Assembly (NCBI GenBank): GCA_019637645.1
Contig: JAHBVH010000013.1
Span: 65,397-129,396 of the forward strand
Reading direction: 5' to 3'
DNA: 64,000 bases
Source: Caldilineaceae bacterium
Lineage (GTDB): Bacteria > Chloroflexota > Anaerolineae > Caldilineales > Caldilineaceae
A model generated the notes under the pieces. That model did not search any database. It saw nothing but the letters and a program-made list of their open reading frames with translations, and had not been told where the DNA came from. Positions 25,332 through 33,339 of this stretch are shown one piece after another. Each line of letters begins with the position of its first letter. The first letter of the stretch is position 1. The translations under genes and the position numbers were made by a program.

Positions 25332-26729
25332 ATGCGTGAACAAAAGTTGACTTATCATCTGGTGACCCTGGGCTGTCCGAAAAACAGAGTAGACAGTGAC
25401 GGGATTGAAATGTTGCTACAGACCGCGGCCTATGCGCCGACTGCGGCAACGCGCGACGCCGATGTACTGATTGTCAACACCTGTGGCTTTCTAGAGGCTG
25501 CCAAAGAGGAATCGATTGAGGTTCTCCAAGAGCTAGGGCGCAAAAAGCGGCGGAATCAGATCCTGATTGCCGCTGGCTGTTTGGCCCAACGCAATGGCGA
25601 CGAAGTCTTGACCCGCGTGCCAAAGGTGGATGGCCTCTTGGGGACGCGCCGCTGGATGGAAGTGTTGGAGCTGCTCAATACCATTCGGGGGGGGCAAGGC
25701 CAGCGGTCATTGCAGCGCTATCAGTTGCTGGGCGATCCTGATACAGCCTATCTGCAAGCGGTGCCCCGACCGCCAGTGGTTGGGGGCAGTGCCTATCTCA
25801 AAATTTCCGACGGCTGCAACGCCCCTTGTGCCTTTTGCACGATCCCCAGCTTCAAGGGGAAATTGCGTAGCCGACCTTTGGAAGCGGTGGTCGATGAAGC
25901 CCAAGCCTTGGTGGCCGCGGGAGCCAAAGAACTGGTCTTGGTGGCGCAAGATAGCACCGACTATGGCCGCGATTGGGGCGAACCCAACAGCCTGCCCCGC
26001 CTCCTAACCGCGCTCGCCAACCGCACCGACGAACAGCTGCGTTGGATCCGCCTCATGTATGCCTATCCCGGCCATGTTAGCGACGAGTTGATCGAAGTGA
26101 TGGCAAGCCAGCCCAAGATTGTGCCCTATTTGGATATGCCTTTGCAGCATGGTGATCCGCAGACCTTGCGCCGTATGCGCCGCCCCAGTCGCATAGAAAC
26201 AGTCTATGATCATGTTGCCAAGCTGCGCAAGGCCATGCCAACCATTGCATTGCGCACGACCTTTATTGTGGGCTTTCCTGGGGAAACCGAAGCCGAATTC
26301 CAAGGTTTGCTCGCCCTGATCAATGGGGTTGAATTTGATAAAGTTGGGGCTTTCCCCTTTAGCCCCGAGCCAGGCACCCCTTCGGCTACCATGCCGGACC
26401 AGGTGCCGGACGAAGTAAAACAAGAACGCTATGATCGCCTCATGGCGGCCCAGCAGCCGATCAGTCTGCGCAAAAACCAAGCGCAGGTCGGCAAACGGTT
26501 GGAGATCTTAGTTGAGGGCGAAGGCGAGATTGGCGATACCGGCGATCCCCTTTTGTTGGGGCGGAGTTACCGCGACGCGCCAGAAATTGATGGCTTAGTC
26601 CTCGTGCCTGGCATTACAGGCATGCCCATTGGCGAAATGATGGAAGTCCACATTAACGGGGCCATGGAATATGATCTGGTGGGTGAGCCATTGCTCATGG
26701 AGACCTTTAGCAGCAAGAAAAAGGCATAG
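25332..26729 (+). CDS. rimO: Ribosomal protein S12 methylthiotransferase RimO
   Basis: This 465-residue radical-SAM methylthiotransferase adds a methylthio group to a conserved aspartate of ribosomal protein S12. The N-terminal UPF0004 domain gives one 4Fe-4S cluster through C15 (TLGCPKN), C51 (NTCGF) and C83 (AGCLAQ). The radical-SAM cluster is bound by C162, C166 and C169 in DGCNAPCAFCTIP. The C-terminal TRAM domain (about 395-460) begins QVGKRLEILVEGEG. The PKxRVDSDG block after C15 distinguishes RimO from MiaB. The start ATG at 25332 has a GA-rich stretch about 15 bases upstream. It is the window's only clear housekeeping gene. Confidence 0.95.
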   Translation: MREQKLTYHLVTLGCPKNRVDSDGIEMLLQTAAYAPTAATRDADVLIVNTCGFLEAAKEESIEVLQELGRKKRRNQILIAAGCLAQRNGDEVLTRVPKVDGLLGTRRWMEVLELLNTIRGGQGQRSLQRYQLLGDPDTAYLQAVPRPPVVGGSAYLKISDGCNAPCAFCTIPSFKGKLRSRPLEAVVDEAQALVAAGAKELVLVAQDSTDYGRDWGEPNSLPRLLTALANRTDEQLRWIRLMYAYPGHVSDELIEVMASQPKIVPYLDMPLQHGDPQTLRRMRRPSRIETVYDHVAKLRKAMPTIALRTTFIVGFPGETEAEFQGLLALINGVEFDKVGAFPFSPEPGTPSATMPDQVPDEVKQERYDRLMAAQQPISLRKNQAQVGKRLEILVEGEGEIGDTGDPLLLGRSYRDAPEIDGLVLVPGITGMPIGEMMEVHINGAMEYDLVGEPLLMETFSSKKKA

Positions 26730-26790
26730 GCAGACGAGATGACCACCCTAGCGCTTGTCATCTGGTTGGCTCTGTAGTTCCCACAACCGC

Positions 26791-26840
26791 CAATGCAAGA
26801 CTCTGTCAGGTTTTGCAAAACCTGACAGAGTCTTGCATTG
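26791..26840. terminator. 50-base perfect palindrome between convergent genes
   Basis: Bases 26791-26815 are the exact reverse complement of 26816-26840. The centre reads GGTTTTGCAAAACC and the outer part CTCTGTCA. It lies between the stop codons of rimO and the MerR-like gene, so it probably ends transcription in both directions. It is the most perfect member of the ACAGG palindrome family. Confidence 0.8.
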
Positions 26841-26842
26841 CT

Positions 26843-27505
26843 CTACCCAAACCAGCCCCGGCGGCGTGTCTGCTGGCGTTGCCGAAAGGCTTGCACAATT
26901 TGGGCGGTCTGTTGTTGGAGGGCCATCACCGTCTGCTCTAAAGCGCGGACACGGCCTTCTAAGCGTTCCTTGCGGGTTTCCTCGCGCCGTTGATATTCAG
27001 CAAAAACCCGCTCAAGCTCAAGGACGCGATCGCGCAATTTGCGATTTTCATCCTTCAGATTAAAATTATCTTGCACTACCACATTCATCATCTCACGTAC
27101 CGTGGCCTGTCCATTCAGCACGCTCTGCTGGCTGTTGGCGATGGTGCTGATGAGATCGGCCACCACTTGTGGTAAGCCCGATTTATCCTGAGTGACCAGT
27201 AATGCATGCGCCTCATTCGGGGCTAGCGCAGTCGCTGAGGGTGCTTGGGGGATGATGCGCTTTGGCGTCAGGCGATTGCGGATTTCCGCGTCGTCAAAGC
27301 CTTGGTCGACATACTTTTGGATGGTGATCAAGACGGCAATATCCGCATTACTATAGCGTGGGATCGCGGCCAACACATCCACCCCCAGGAACGCGGAAAA
27401 GCGCTGGCTCCACTGGCGCAACGCATCCAACGGAACCTGGAGATGGCTGGCAACTTCAGCTAATGAGTACAGATATTCCGTTGGCTCTGAGTACATGGTA
27501 TCCAT
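26843..27505 (-). CDS. MerR-like HTH protein with long coiled coil
   Basis: A 220-residue protein. Residues about 11-80 (YLYSLAEVASHLQVPLDALR, then RYSNADIAVLITIQKYVDQG) form a MerR-type winged helix-turn-helix. Residues about 140-205 are a strong coiled coil (LKDENRKLRDRVLELERVF), and the end is Arg/Gln-rich (FRQRQQTRRRGWFG). No ligand domain is present, so dimerization is by the coiled coil. It could be a transcription factor or a nucleoid-segregation type protein. ATGs at 27505 and 27496 are both possible starts. The YkvA-like gene lies 48 bases upstream on the same strand. Confidence 0.75.
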   Translation of the reverse strand: MDTMYSEPTEYLYSLAEVASHLQVPLDALRQWSQRFSAFLGVDVLAAIPRYSNADIAVLITIQKYVDQGFDDAEIRNRLTPKRIIPQAPSATALAPNEAHALLVTQDKSGLPQVVADLISTIANSQQSVLNGQATVREMMNVVVQDNFNLKDENRKLRDRVLELERVFAEYQRREETRKERLEGRVRALEQTVMALQQQTAQIVQAFRQRQQTRRRGWFG

Positions 27506-27553
27506 GGGAACGATTGATCATCCACGGGGTGACGAACACGAAGGCGGTATCGC

Positions 27554-27895
27554 TTATTTATCGACCACACGCCAGGTCGTGTCAATGGTTGTTTGGTCAG
27601 CTGGCGTGTTGGGCTGTTCGTTGGCTGGGTTCGGATTTGTTGCTGCGGTGCGTGCGGCCATTTGGGAAAGGATGCTAACGGCCAAAATTACAACCGCAAT
27701 GTCATCAAAGGGCAAAAAGGGAATCAGGTCGATGGGCATAACCCAATAGACCAGCGCGCCAATGGGGAGAAACCATTTCCAGCTAGGCACTGCTGGGTCG
27801 CGTAACACTTGCCAGATCCGCTGTAGATCACGCATAATACCATTGACATTGCGGGATGATGAGGCGGCCTGTGCGCCGACTGGTCCTCTATTCAT
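27554..27895 (-). CDS. YkvA/DUF1232 family small membrane protein
   Basis: A 113-residue protein with the DUF1232 core VPSWKWFLPIGALVYWVMPI, then DLIPFLPFDDIAVVILAVSI, forming a short hydrophobic hairpin. The start is placed at the ATG at 27895, with AAAGGA upstream, rather than at 27916. The Asn/Pro/Thr-rich C-terminus is likely disordered. Function is unknown; the family occurs in bacteria and chloroplasts. It may share a message with the MerR-like gene 48 bases downstream. Confidence 0.82.
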   Translation of the reverse strand: MNRGPVGAQAASSSRNVNGIMRDLQRIWQVLRDPAVPSWKWFLPIGALVYWVMPIDLIPFLPFDDIAVVILAVSILSQMAARTAATNPNPANEQPNTPADQTTIDTTWRVVDK

Positions 27896-27995
27896 GGAAT
27901 TCTTTTCCTTTCTCACAAAACGATTGTACCCAGTATAACGAAGAATAGGCGGGATGCCAAATCGTAGGTAAATGGGGGCCGTCCTCCATCAATTC

Positions 27996-28032
27996 CCCAT
28001 GAAGTCTTCCCATGAAGTCTTCCCATGAAGTC
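27996..28032 (+). repeat. Three 13-base direct repeats (CCCATGAAGTCTT)
   Basis: Copies begin at 27996, 28009 and 28022, the third matching 11 of 13 bases. Each contains an ATG, and because the unit is 13 bases the three ATGs fall in three different frames. The last lies in the frame of the following gene, 63 bases before the preferred start. Confidence 0.85.
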
Positions 28033-28087
28033 GATGGGAGCCGTTGCTAGGAAGCCTACCCGCCGTAATCATGATGAAGTCTACCTT

Positions 28088-29617
28088 ATGCCGACAACTG
28101 CGCAGATGTTAGCCGAATATCCAGATATTTTATTGCAGGTGCTAGCCGAATTGCGCGGTGCCTTTTTGGATGGGGCTGACACCCGTGAGCAAGCCATTGA
28201 ACTCTTGGCGGCCCAAATCACCGACCCGACCTCGGTTCAATTTGCCTATCAAGAAGTCACGGATATGGCCGATGGGGCGAAGGACGCCGTCGAAACCCTC
28301 TTGCGCGAAAATGGCGAAATGACCGAAGCCCACTTCAGCCGCGAATTTGGTAGCATCCGCCAAATGGGTCCTGCCAAGCTCGAACGCGAGACCCCTTGGC
28401 TCTATCCCGAGAGTGTTGCCGAGTTGCTCTACTACTACGGCCTCTTGGGCCGCGGTTTCAAAGGGGCTGGTCAACGCGCCCATACAATTGTTTACTTGCC
28501 CAGCGATATTACCCCGTGGCTTCCCCATCCACAAAACCCCGCGCTTGCCAATACATTGCCGATTAAACCCGTGCCACCACCACCGGTCGCACGCATGTTG
28601 TCCAATGAAGATAGCCTGTTGGAAGATATGGGCTCGTTTCTGGGCTTTTTGCACACAGAGCGCCTGCGCCTGACGCCGCGTGGCCCTCATCCAGAAGATA
28701 TCGATCGCTTTGTCCAGCGGCTACAACTGCCCTTTGGCGATGATGATCTCCCCGCCCTAAATATCCGGCTGGCCTTGCTCCTCCACCTAGCAAACCGGCT
28801 GGGCTGGCTGCGGCGTGGCGACGGTGAGTTGGTGCAGTTGACCCATAATCGGGTACGCCTCTTCCTCGAAAAATCGCGCAGTGAGCAGCGGACCGCGCTC
28901 TGGGATGCCTGGCTTCATTCGCCCGAATGGAATGACCTTTGCCGCACGCCTGGCCTAGAGTGTGCTGATACGGGGACTTGGCAAAACGATGCGCTACAAA
29001 CGCGCCAAAGCCTCCTTGCCATCTTTGGCAAACTCCAGCCCGGTGTCTGGTACAGCCGCTTCGATCTGGTGCAAACGATCAAGGAAGTCGCGCCCGATTT
29101 TCAGCGGCCAACTAGTAACTACGATACCTGGTATATACGCAATACGAATACGCAGGAGTTTTTGAAAGGTTTCGCTCAATGGGATGACGTCGAAGGCACC
29201 CTGTTGCGCTTTTTGCTCGAAGGTCCCCTGTATTGGTTATCGGCGGTTGACCTCGCCGAGCCCTCGGCAGGTGATGATCTGCTCTTCTCCCTAAGCCCTT
29301 GGGGAGCCATTTGGGTTGGGCATAATACCCCCCAACCCCATGAGCAGGTGCGACGCTCCTTGACGGTTGGCGAAGACTTTACCATTCGGCTCTCCCCTGG
29401 CAGCGCGCTGGCTGATCGTTTCCGCATTGAACGCTTTGCTCAATGGCAGGCCAGCTACCCCGATTATCTCTATCAGATGAACCAACGCAGCTTAAAACGC
29501 GCCCAAGAAGAAGGGATTTCCCCACAACAGATCTTGAGCTTTCTGCAAGGTCACACCCCCCAGATCCCCGAAAAAATTAAAAGCGCACTAGCACGTTTCC
29601 CCACAACGAAAGGCTGA
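28088..29617 (+). CDS. Uncharacterised 509-residue protein, possibly winged-helix
   Basis: I do not recognise a firm family. The protein has no signal peptide or membrane helix. Residues about 75-145 (LLRENGEMTEAHFSREFGSI, then PESVAELLYYYGLLGRGFKG) look like tandem winged-helix elements, and VYLPSDITPWLP is reminiscent of XPB-type helicase-associated N-terminal regions. That link is weak. The remainder is helical with W-rich segments (GVWYSRFDLVQTIKEVAPDF). The frame opens at 28025, but the ATG at 28088 (MPTTAQMLAEYPD) begins the conserved-looking part. It stands alone and is followed by a hairpin at 29617-29637. Confidence 0.6.
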   Translation: MPTTAQMLAEYPDILLQVLAELRGAFLDGADTREQAIELLAAQITDPTSVQFAYQEVTDMADGAKDAVETLLRENGEMTEAHFSREFGSIRQMGPAKLERETPWLYPESVAELLYYYGLLGRGFKGAGQRAHTIVYLPSDITPWLPHPQNPALANTLPIKPVPPPPVARMLSNEDSLLEDMGSFLGFLHTERLRLTPRGPHPEDIDRFVQRLQLPFGDDDLPALNIRLALLLHLANRLGWLRRGDGELVQLTHNRVRLFLEKSRSEQRTALWDAWLHSPEWNDLCRTPGLECADTGTWQNDALQTRQSLLAIFGKLQPGVWYSRFDLVQTIKEVAPDFQRPTSNYDTWYIRNTNTQEFLKGFAQWDDVEGTLLRFLLEGPLYWLSAVDLAEPSAGDDLLFSLSPWGAIWVGHNTPQPHEQVRRSLTVGEDFTIRLSPGSALADRFRIERFAQWQASYPDYLYQMNQRSLKRAQEEGISPQQILSFLQGHTPQIPEKIKSALARFPTTKG

Positions 29618-29637
29618 TCGCGCCGACCGGGCGCGAT
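29617..29637 (+). terminator. Hairpin after the uncharacterised gene
   Basis: ATCGCGCC and GGCGCGAT pair across GACCG directly at the stop codon. No T-run follows, so intrinsic termination is uncertain. Confidence 0.45.
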
Positions 29638-29720
29638 TGGACAATCACTGCTACAGATCACACCTGCTACTTGCATACTTGCACGACAACGCTACAACAA
29701 ATTTTATGCAATAACGCGTG

Positions 29721-29749
29721 TTGACATCTCTGTCAAAAGCGGGTAAGAT
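29721..29749 (+). promoter_or_regulatory. Promoter of the peptide-type ABC operon with overlapping operator
   Basis: TTGACA (29721-29726), a 17-base spacer and TAAGAT (29744-29749). The -35 box is part of the inverted repeat TGACA-TCTC-TGTCA (29722-29735), a natural repressor site. Confidence 0.6.
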
Positions 29750-29766
29750 AGAGCCGCCTCTAGTAA

Positions 29767-29778
29767 TGACAACTGTCA
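29767..29778. promoter_or_regulatory. Second TGACA/TGTCA operator-like palindrome
   Basis: TGACA-AC-TGTCA has the same half-sites as the repeat in the -35 region, 45 bases downstream of it, near the expected start of transcription. Two like sites favour cooperative repression. Confidence 0.45.
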
Positions 29779-29916
29779 AACTCCTGTGATCGTCTGTCGT
29801 GTTCTTCACCGACCATTGATGATCATTTCTCATTACCGTTAGATTACGCCTGTTTTCTACCAAGCTGTGCTTACTATCAAAGCTCAATTGAACAAGATCT
29901 GACAAAGGAGAATTTT

Positions 29917-31728
29917 ATGGTACGTCAACTGAGGAGATTTCAGCTACTCGGTCTGTTTGTCGTCCTCGCTATGCTCGTGGCTGCCTGTCCGGCACCGACG
30001 ACAACACCGACGAGCGGAGACACAAATGCTGGGACAACCGCGGAAACAGCACCGGCGGGAGATACCGCTTCTTTAATCGGTGATCGAGACCCCAAAACCC
30101 TCACTATCCTCTACTGGCAAGCTGTCTCCATTTTGAATCCTTACCTCTCTAGCGGTACCAAAGATTTCCATGCGGCGTCGCTGATTCTCGAACCATTAGC
30201 GAACTACACCCCTGATGGTATTTTGGTGCCCACGCTGGCGGCTGAAATTCCCACCTTGGAAAATGGCGGTATCTCCGAAGATTTGACGACCATTACCTGG
30301 AAGCTCAAGGAAGGCGTGGTTTGGTCGGACGGGACGCCCTTTACCGCGGCGGATGTGGTCTTTACTTGGGAATATTGCTCCAATCCCGAGACTGGCTGTG
30401 CTTCTGCGACCTCCTACGAAAATATCGTCAGTGTGGAAGCGGTCGATGATCTGACTGTGCTCGTCACCTTTGACGGTCCCAAGCCTTTCCCCTATCCGCC
30501 CTTTACCAGCCATTTAGCGCCTATTATTCAAAAAGCCCAATTTGAAGCGTGTATTGGTGCGGCTGCCCAAGGCTGTGCCGAGCAAAACACCGGCCCCATT
30601 GGTACCGGTCCCTTCCAAGTTGCTGAATTCCGGGCCAACGATGTTGTGACGTATGTGCGCAACGAAAGCTACCGCGAAGAAGGCAAGCCCTACTTTGACG
30701 CTGTGACCTTCAAGGGTGGTGGTGACGCTGCTTCCGCCGCCCGGGCTGCCCTGGAAACGGGCGAAATCGACTATGCGTGGAACTTGCAAGTGGAGCCGGC
30801 AATTCTGCAGGAAATGGAAGCTGGCGGAAAGGGCACCCTTGTGACCGCCTTTGCGGGCAATGTGGAACGCATTTTGGTCAACTTTACCAATCCGGATCCG
30901 GCCTTGGGTGATCAACGTTCCGAATGGGCCCCTGACAACCCCAATGCCCACCCCTTCCTGACGAACATCGCGATCCGCCAAGCACTTTCCATGGCCATTG
31001 ATCGTAGTATTATCTCGGAACAACTCTACGGCCCAGCGGGGCAACCGACTTGTAATATCCTCTCCGGCCCGCCGCCTGTCGTGTCGCCCAATACTACGTG
31101 TGAGCAGGATATTGAAGGCGCGAAGAAACTCTTAGATGACGCCGGTATTGTTGATAGTGATGGTGATGGCATCCGCGAATTGGATGGCCTGCCGTTAAAG
31201 GTGCTCTACCAAACCTCCACCAACTCGGTCCGTCAGAAGACCCAAGCCTTGGTCAAGCAATGGTGGTCCGAGATCGGTGTAGAAGCCGAACTACGGGACA
31301 TCGATTCGGCGGTCTTCTTCGGTGGTGATCCTAACAGCCCTGACACACTCGGTAAATTTTATGCCGACCTGGAAATGTTCACCAATGGCCCCGAAACGAC
31401 TGATCCGCAGAATTATATGTCGGGCTGGCTCTGTAACGATGGTGAAAATATTGCCCAATCCGAGAATAACTATCTCGCGAGCAATACCAACCGCTGGTGC
31501 AGCGCTGAATACGATGCGCTGTGGGAGGAATTGGCCGCTGCTGCTGATCCGGCCGAACGGATTGAGTTAGCGGTCGCCCTCAATGACCTAATGATCAATG
31601 ACTATGTGGTTCTGCCGCTCGTTTTCCGGGGCTCGGTTTCGGCCTATTCCGGCACCTTGGAAGGCATTCAAATGAACGGGTGGGACAGCGAAGAATGGAA
31701 TATTGAAGACTGGACACGTGCCGAGTAG
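29917..31728 (+). CDS. ABC transporter substrate-binding lipoprotein, peptide/nickel (family 5) type
   Basis: A 603-residue solute-binding protein. The signal FQLLGLFVVLAMLVAAC ends at a lipobox with C24, followed by a Thr/Ala-rich linker. Family 5 blocks are visible: ITWKLKEGVVWSDGTPFTAA (about 126-145), DVVFTWEY, GTGPFQVAEF and ANIAIRQALSMAID-like (TNIAIRQALSMAIDRSII). An EF-hand-like acidic loop DSDGDGIRELDG (about 408-419), common in these proteins, may bind calcium. It delivers peptides or other solutes to the permeases at 32128 and 33340. CAAAGGAGAA precedes the ATG. Confidence 0.92.
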   Translation: MVRQLRRFQLLGLFVVLAMLVAACPAPTTTPTSGDTNAGTTAETAPAGDTASLIGDRDPKTLTILYWQAVSILNPYLSSGTKDFHAASLILEPLANYTPDGILVPTLAAEIPTLENGGISEDLTTITWKLKEGVVWSDGTPFTAADVVFTWEYCSNPETGCASATSYENIVSVEAVDDLTVLVTFDGPKPFPYPPFTSHLAPIIQKAQFEACIGAAAQGCAEQNTGPIGTGPFQVAEFRANDVVTYVRNESYREEGKPYFDAVTFKGGGDAASAARAALETGEIDYAWNLQVEPAILQEMEAGGKGTLVTAFAGNVERILVNFTNPDPALGDQRSEWAPDNPNAHPFLTNIAIRQALSMAIDRSIISEQLYGPAGQPTCNILSGPPPVVSPNTTCEQDIEGAKKLLDDAGIVDSDGDGIRELDGLPLKVLYQTSTNSVRQKTQALVKQWWSEIGVEAELRDIDSAVFFGGDPNSPDTLGKFYADLEMFTNGPETTDPQNYMSGWLCNDGENIAQSENNYLASNTNRWCSAEYDALWEELAAAADPAERIELAVALNDLMINDYVVLPLVFRGSVSAYSGTLEGIQMNGWDSEEWNIEDWTRAE

Positions 31729-31744
31729 TTCGTAATAAAACCCG

Positions 31745-31798
31745 GCAAAGTCGCACAAAGCGATCGGTGTGTCTCTGTGTACGCATGTGCGACTTTGC
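31745..31798 (+). terminator. Inverted repeat after the binding-protein gene
   Basis: GCAAAGTCGCAC (31745-31756) pairs perfectly with 31787-31798 across a 30-base loop. It starts 16 bases after the stop codon; no T-run. Confidence 0.45.
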
Positions 31799-31910
31799 GA
31801 TGGGTTGTGTCTAAGTTGCGCTCCATCCTATGTTCTGCCCACGGAGCGATAGTCCGCCGCAACTTGAAGGAAGTCCGTGTGCCACAACGCTGTTAAATGC
31901 CTTTGGGCTA

Positions 31911-31950
31911 CCACGGCTGGTTGCTGGAGTCAGGTAGCGACCAGCCGTGG
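31911..31950 (+). terminator. Hairpin in the ABC operon spacer
   Basis: CCACGGCTGGT (31911-31921) pairs with ACCAGCCGTGG (31940-31950); inner bases add a few pairs. Confidence 0.5.
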
Positions 31951-31967
31951 CTAGAATAAGGGATATC

Positions 31968-31999
31968 GAGTGGCCTGCAAAGCACTTTGCAGGCCACTC
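31968..31999 (+). terminator. Strong hairpin in the ABC operon spacer
   Basis: GAGTGGCCTGCAAAG (31968-31982) pairs perfectly with 31985-31999 around a two-base CA turn, a 15-base stem. No T-run follows beyond TTG, so it may mark RNA ends or protect the upstream message rather than terminate fully. Confidence 0.55.
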
Positions 32000-32127
32000 T
32001 TGTAGAAGCAGTCACTTTAGTTCCCCCTATGAATGGCGTTGGTCTGTGTAAAGATAGGCGCTGTCTGGGCGCAGTCATCGTTCAGTCTGCTCGTGACTGA
32101 ACCGAAGTATTTACGGATGAGGGAATT

Positions 32128-33177
32128 ATGAGCACTTATTTAATTAGGCGTATTCTCACCGCCATTCCCACCCTGCTCTTCATTAGCTTTGTCATCTTTG
32201 CGCTCCTTGATTTAGCGCCTGGTGATCCAACCGGTAATTTACCCTTGACGATTCCTCAAGAAGTACGTGAGAAAATTCGTCAATCGTTAGGGTTGGATGA
32301 ACCCTTTCTTGTGCGCTATTCCCTCTGGCTCAAGCAATTTGTCGTACATGAACCGGTCAATGCGCTTGAAAAAGCCTTTGGCATCACCATCCCGGCGGTC
32401 ACCATTGGTCCGGTTTCCTTGATCGATCCGCCGGGCGAACGCCTCCGCGTCACCTCATGGGCCTCGCGCGGTAAGCCGGTCACCGATCTGATCCTGGAGC
32501 GCCTCCCACAGACCTTGTGGGTTGTGGGGCTTTCGTACGTGCTCTCGGTGCTGATCGCCATTCCGTTGGGCGTCTTAGGGGCCATCCGCCAAAATTCGGT
32601 TTTCGATCAGATCTCATCGGTGCTTGCGGTCATTGGCTATTCGGTTCCCACCTTTGTGACGGGGCTATTAGCCATTGTCATCTTTAGCGTCAAGCTCGGT
32701 TGGTTCCCCATGATCTATGACACCACCTTGGTCGTGAATAATTTCAGCACGCTTTGGCAGCAGCTCCGCCAGATGATCATGCCTGTGGCTGTCTTGGCCT
32801 TTTTTCAAGTTGCCCAGCTTAGCCGCTTTACGCGTGCTTCGATTCTCGATAATTTAAAGCAAGATTATGTACGGACTGCCAATGCCAAAGGCTTTCGCGA
32901 GCGCTATGTCGTTGTCAAACATGTCCTGCGCAACAGCCTGATCCCCGTCGTGACGTTGATCGCGCTGGGCATCCCGAGCATTTTTGCGGGTGCGATTATC
33001 ACCGAGCAAATTTTCCGGGTCAATGGGCTCGGGGCGTTGCTGATTATTGCGATTCAGAGTTTTGATATTCCGGTTGTAATGACCGTGCTCTTTATCTTTG
33101 CCGTGTTGATTGTTACCTTCAACTTGCTCGCCGATATTGTCTACGGCATTTTGGACCCACGGATTCAGTTCAGTTAA
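32128..33177 (+). CDS. ABC transporter permease, DppB/OppB type
   Basis: A 349-residue inner-membrane permease. The first helix is preceded by MSTYLIRRILTAIPTLLFIS, typical of DppB. Residues about 125-345 form the binding-protein-dependent transport domain with VLSVLIAIPLGVLGAIRQNS and the EAA-like loop DYVRTANAKGFRERYVVVKH (about 247-266), which docks with the ATPase. A long periplasmic insert (about 45-115) is present. GAGGGAATT precedes the ATG. It pairs with the DppC-type gene 162 bases downstream. Confidence 0.92.
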   Translation: MSTYLIRRILTAIPTLLFISFVIFALLDLAPGDPTGNLPLTIPQEVREKIRQSLGLDEPFLVRYSLWLKQFVVHEPVNALEKAFGITIPAVTIGPVSLIDPPGERLRVTSWASRGKPVTDLILERLPQTLWVVGLSYVLSVLIAIPLGVLGAIRQNSVFDQISSVLAVIGYSVPTFVTGLLAIVIFSVKLGWFPMIYDTTLVVNNFSTLWQQLRQMIMPVAVLAFFQVAQLSRFTRASILDNLKQDYVRTANAKGFRERYVVVKHVLRNSLIPVVTLIALGIPSIFAGAIITEQIFRVNGLGALLIIAIQSFDIPVVMTVLFIFAVLIVTFNLLADIVYGILDPRIQFS

Positions 33178-33339
33178 CTTCCCTGGCTACAGGGCTGTAA
33201 GGGACAACGCACCAAGCGCTTGTCCCTTCAACTGTCTGCGTAGATGCGGAAGTGATCAGACCATAAGCCCCATTACTTCCATACTCTTTCTCGTGATTGG
33301 CGCTAAGGCCGTCATTAGTGATAAGGTGATACGAAAGCT

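Larger units (their letters stand above)
31729..32127. other. Hairpin-rich spacer between binding protein and permease genes
   Basis: About 400 bases hold no gene but four inverted repeats: 31745-31798, an AAGTTGCG/CGCAACTT pair (about 31813-31868), 31911-31950 and 31968-31999. Such spacers often stabilise the binding-protein message and reduce read-through, giving more binding protein than permease. Confidence 0.6.

Noticed and set aside
18604..26840. The run of palindromes considered as a CRISPR array.
   Set aside because: The units are thousands of bases apart, differ in their arms, have no regular spacers, and no cas gene is present.
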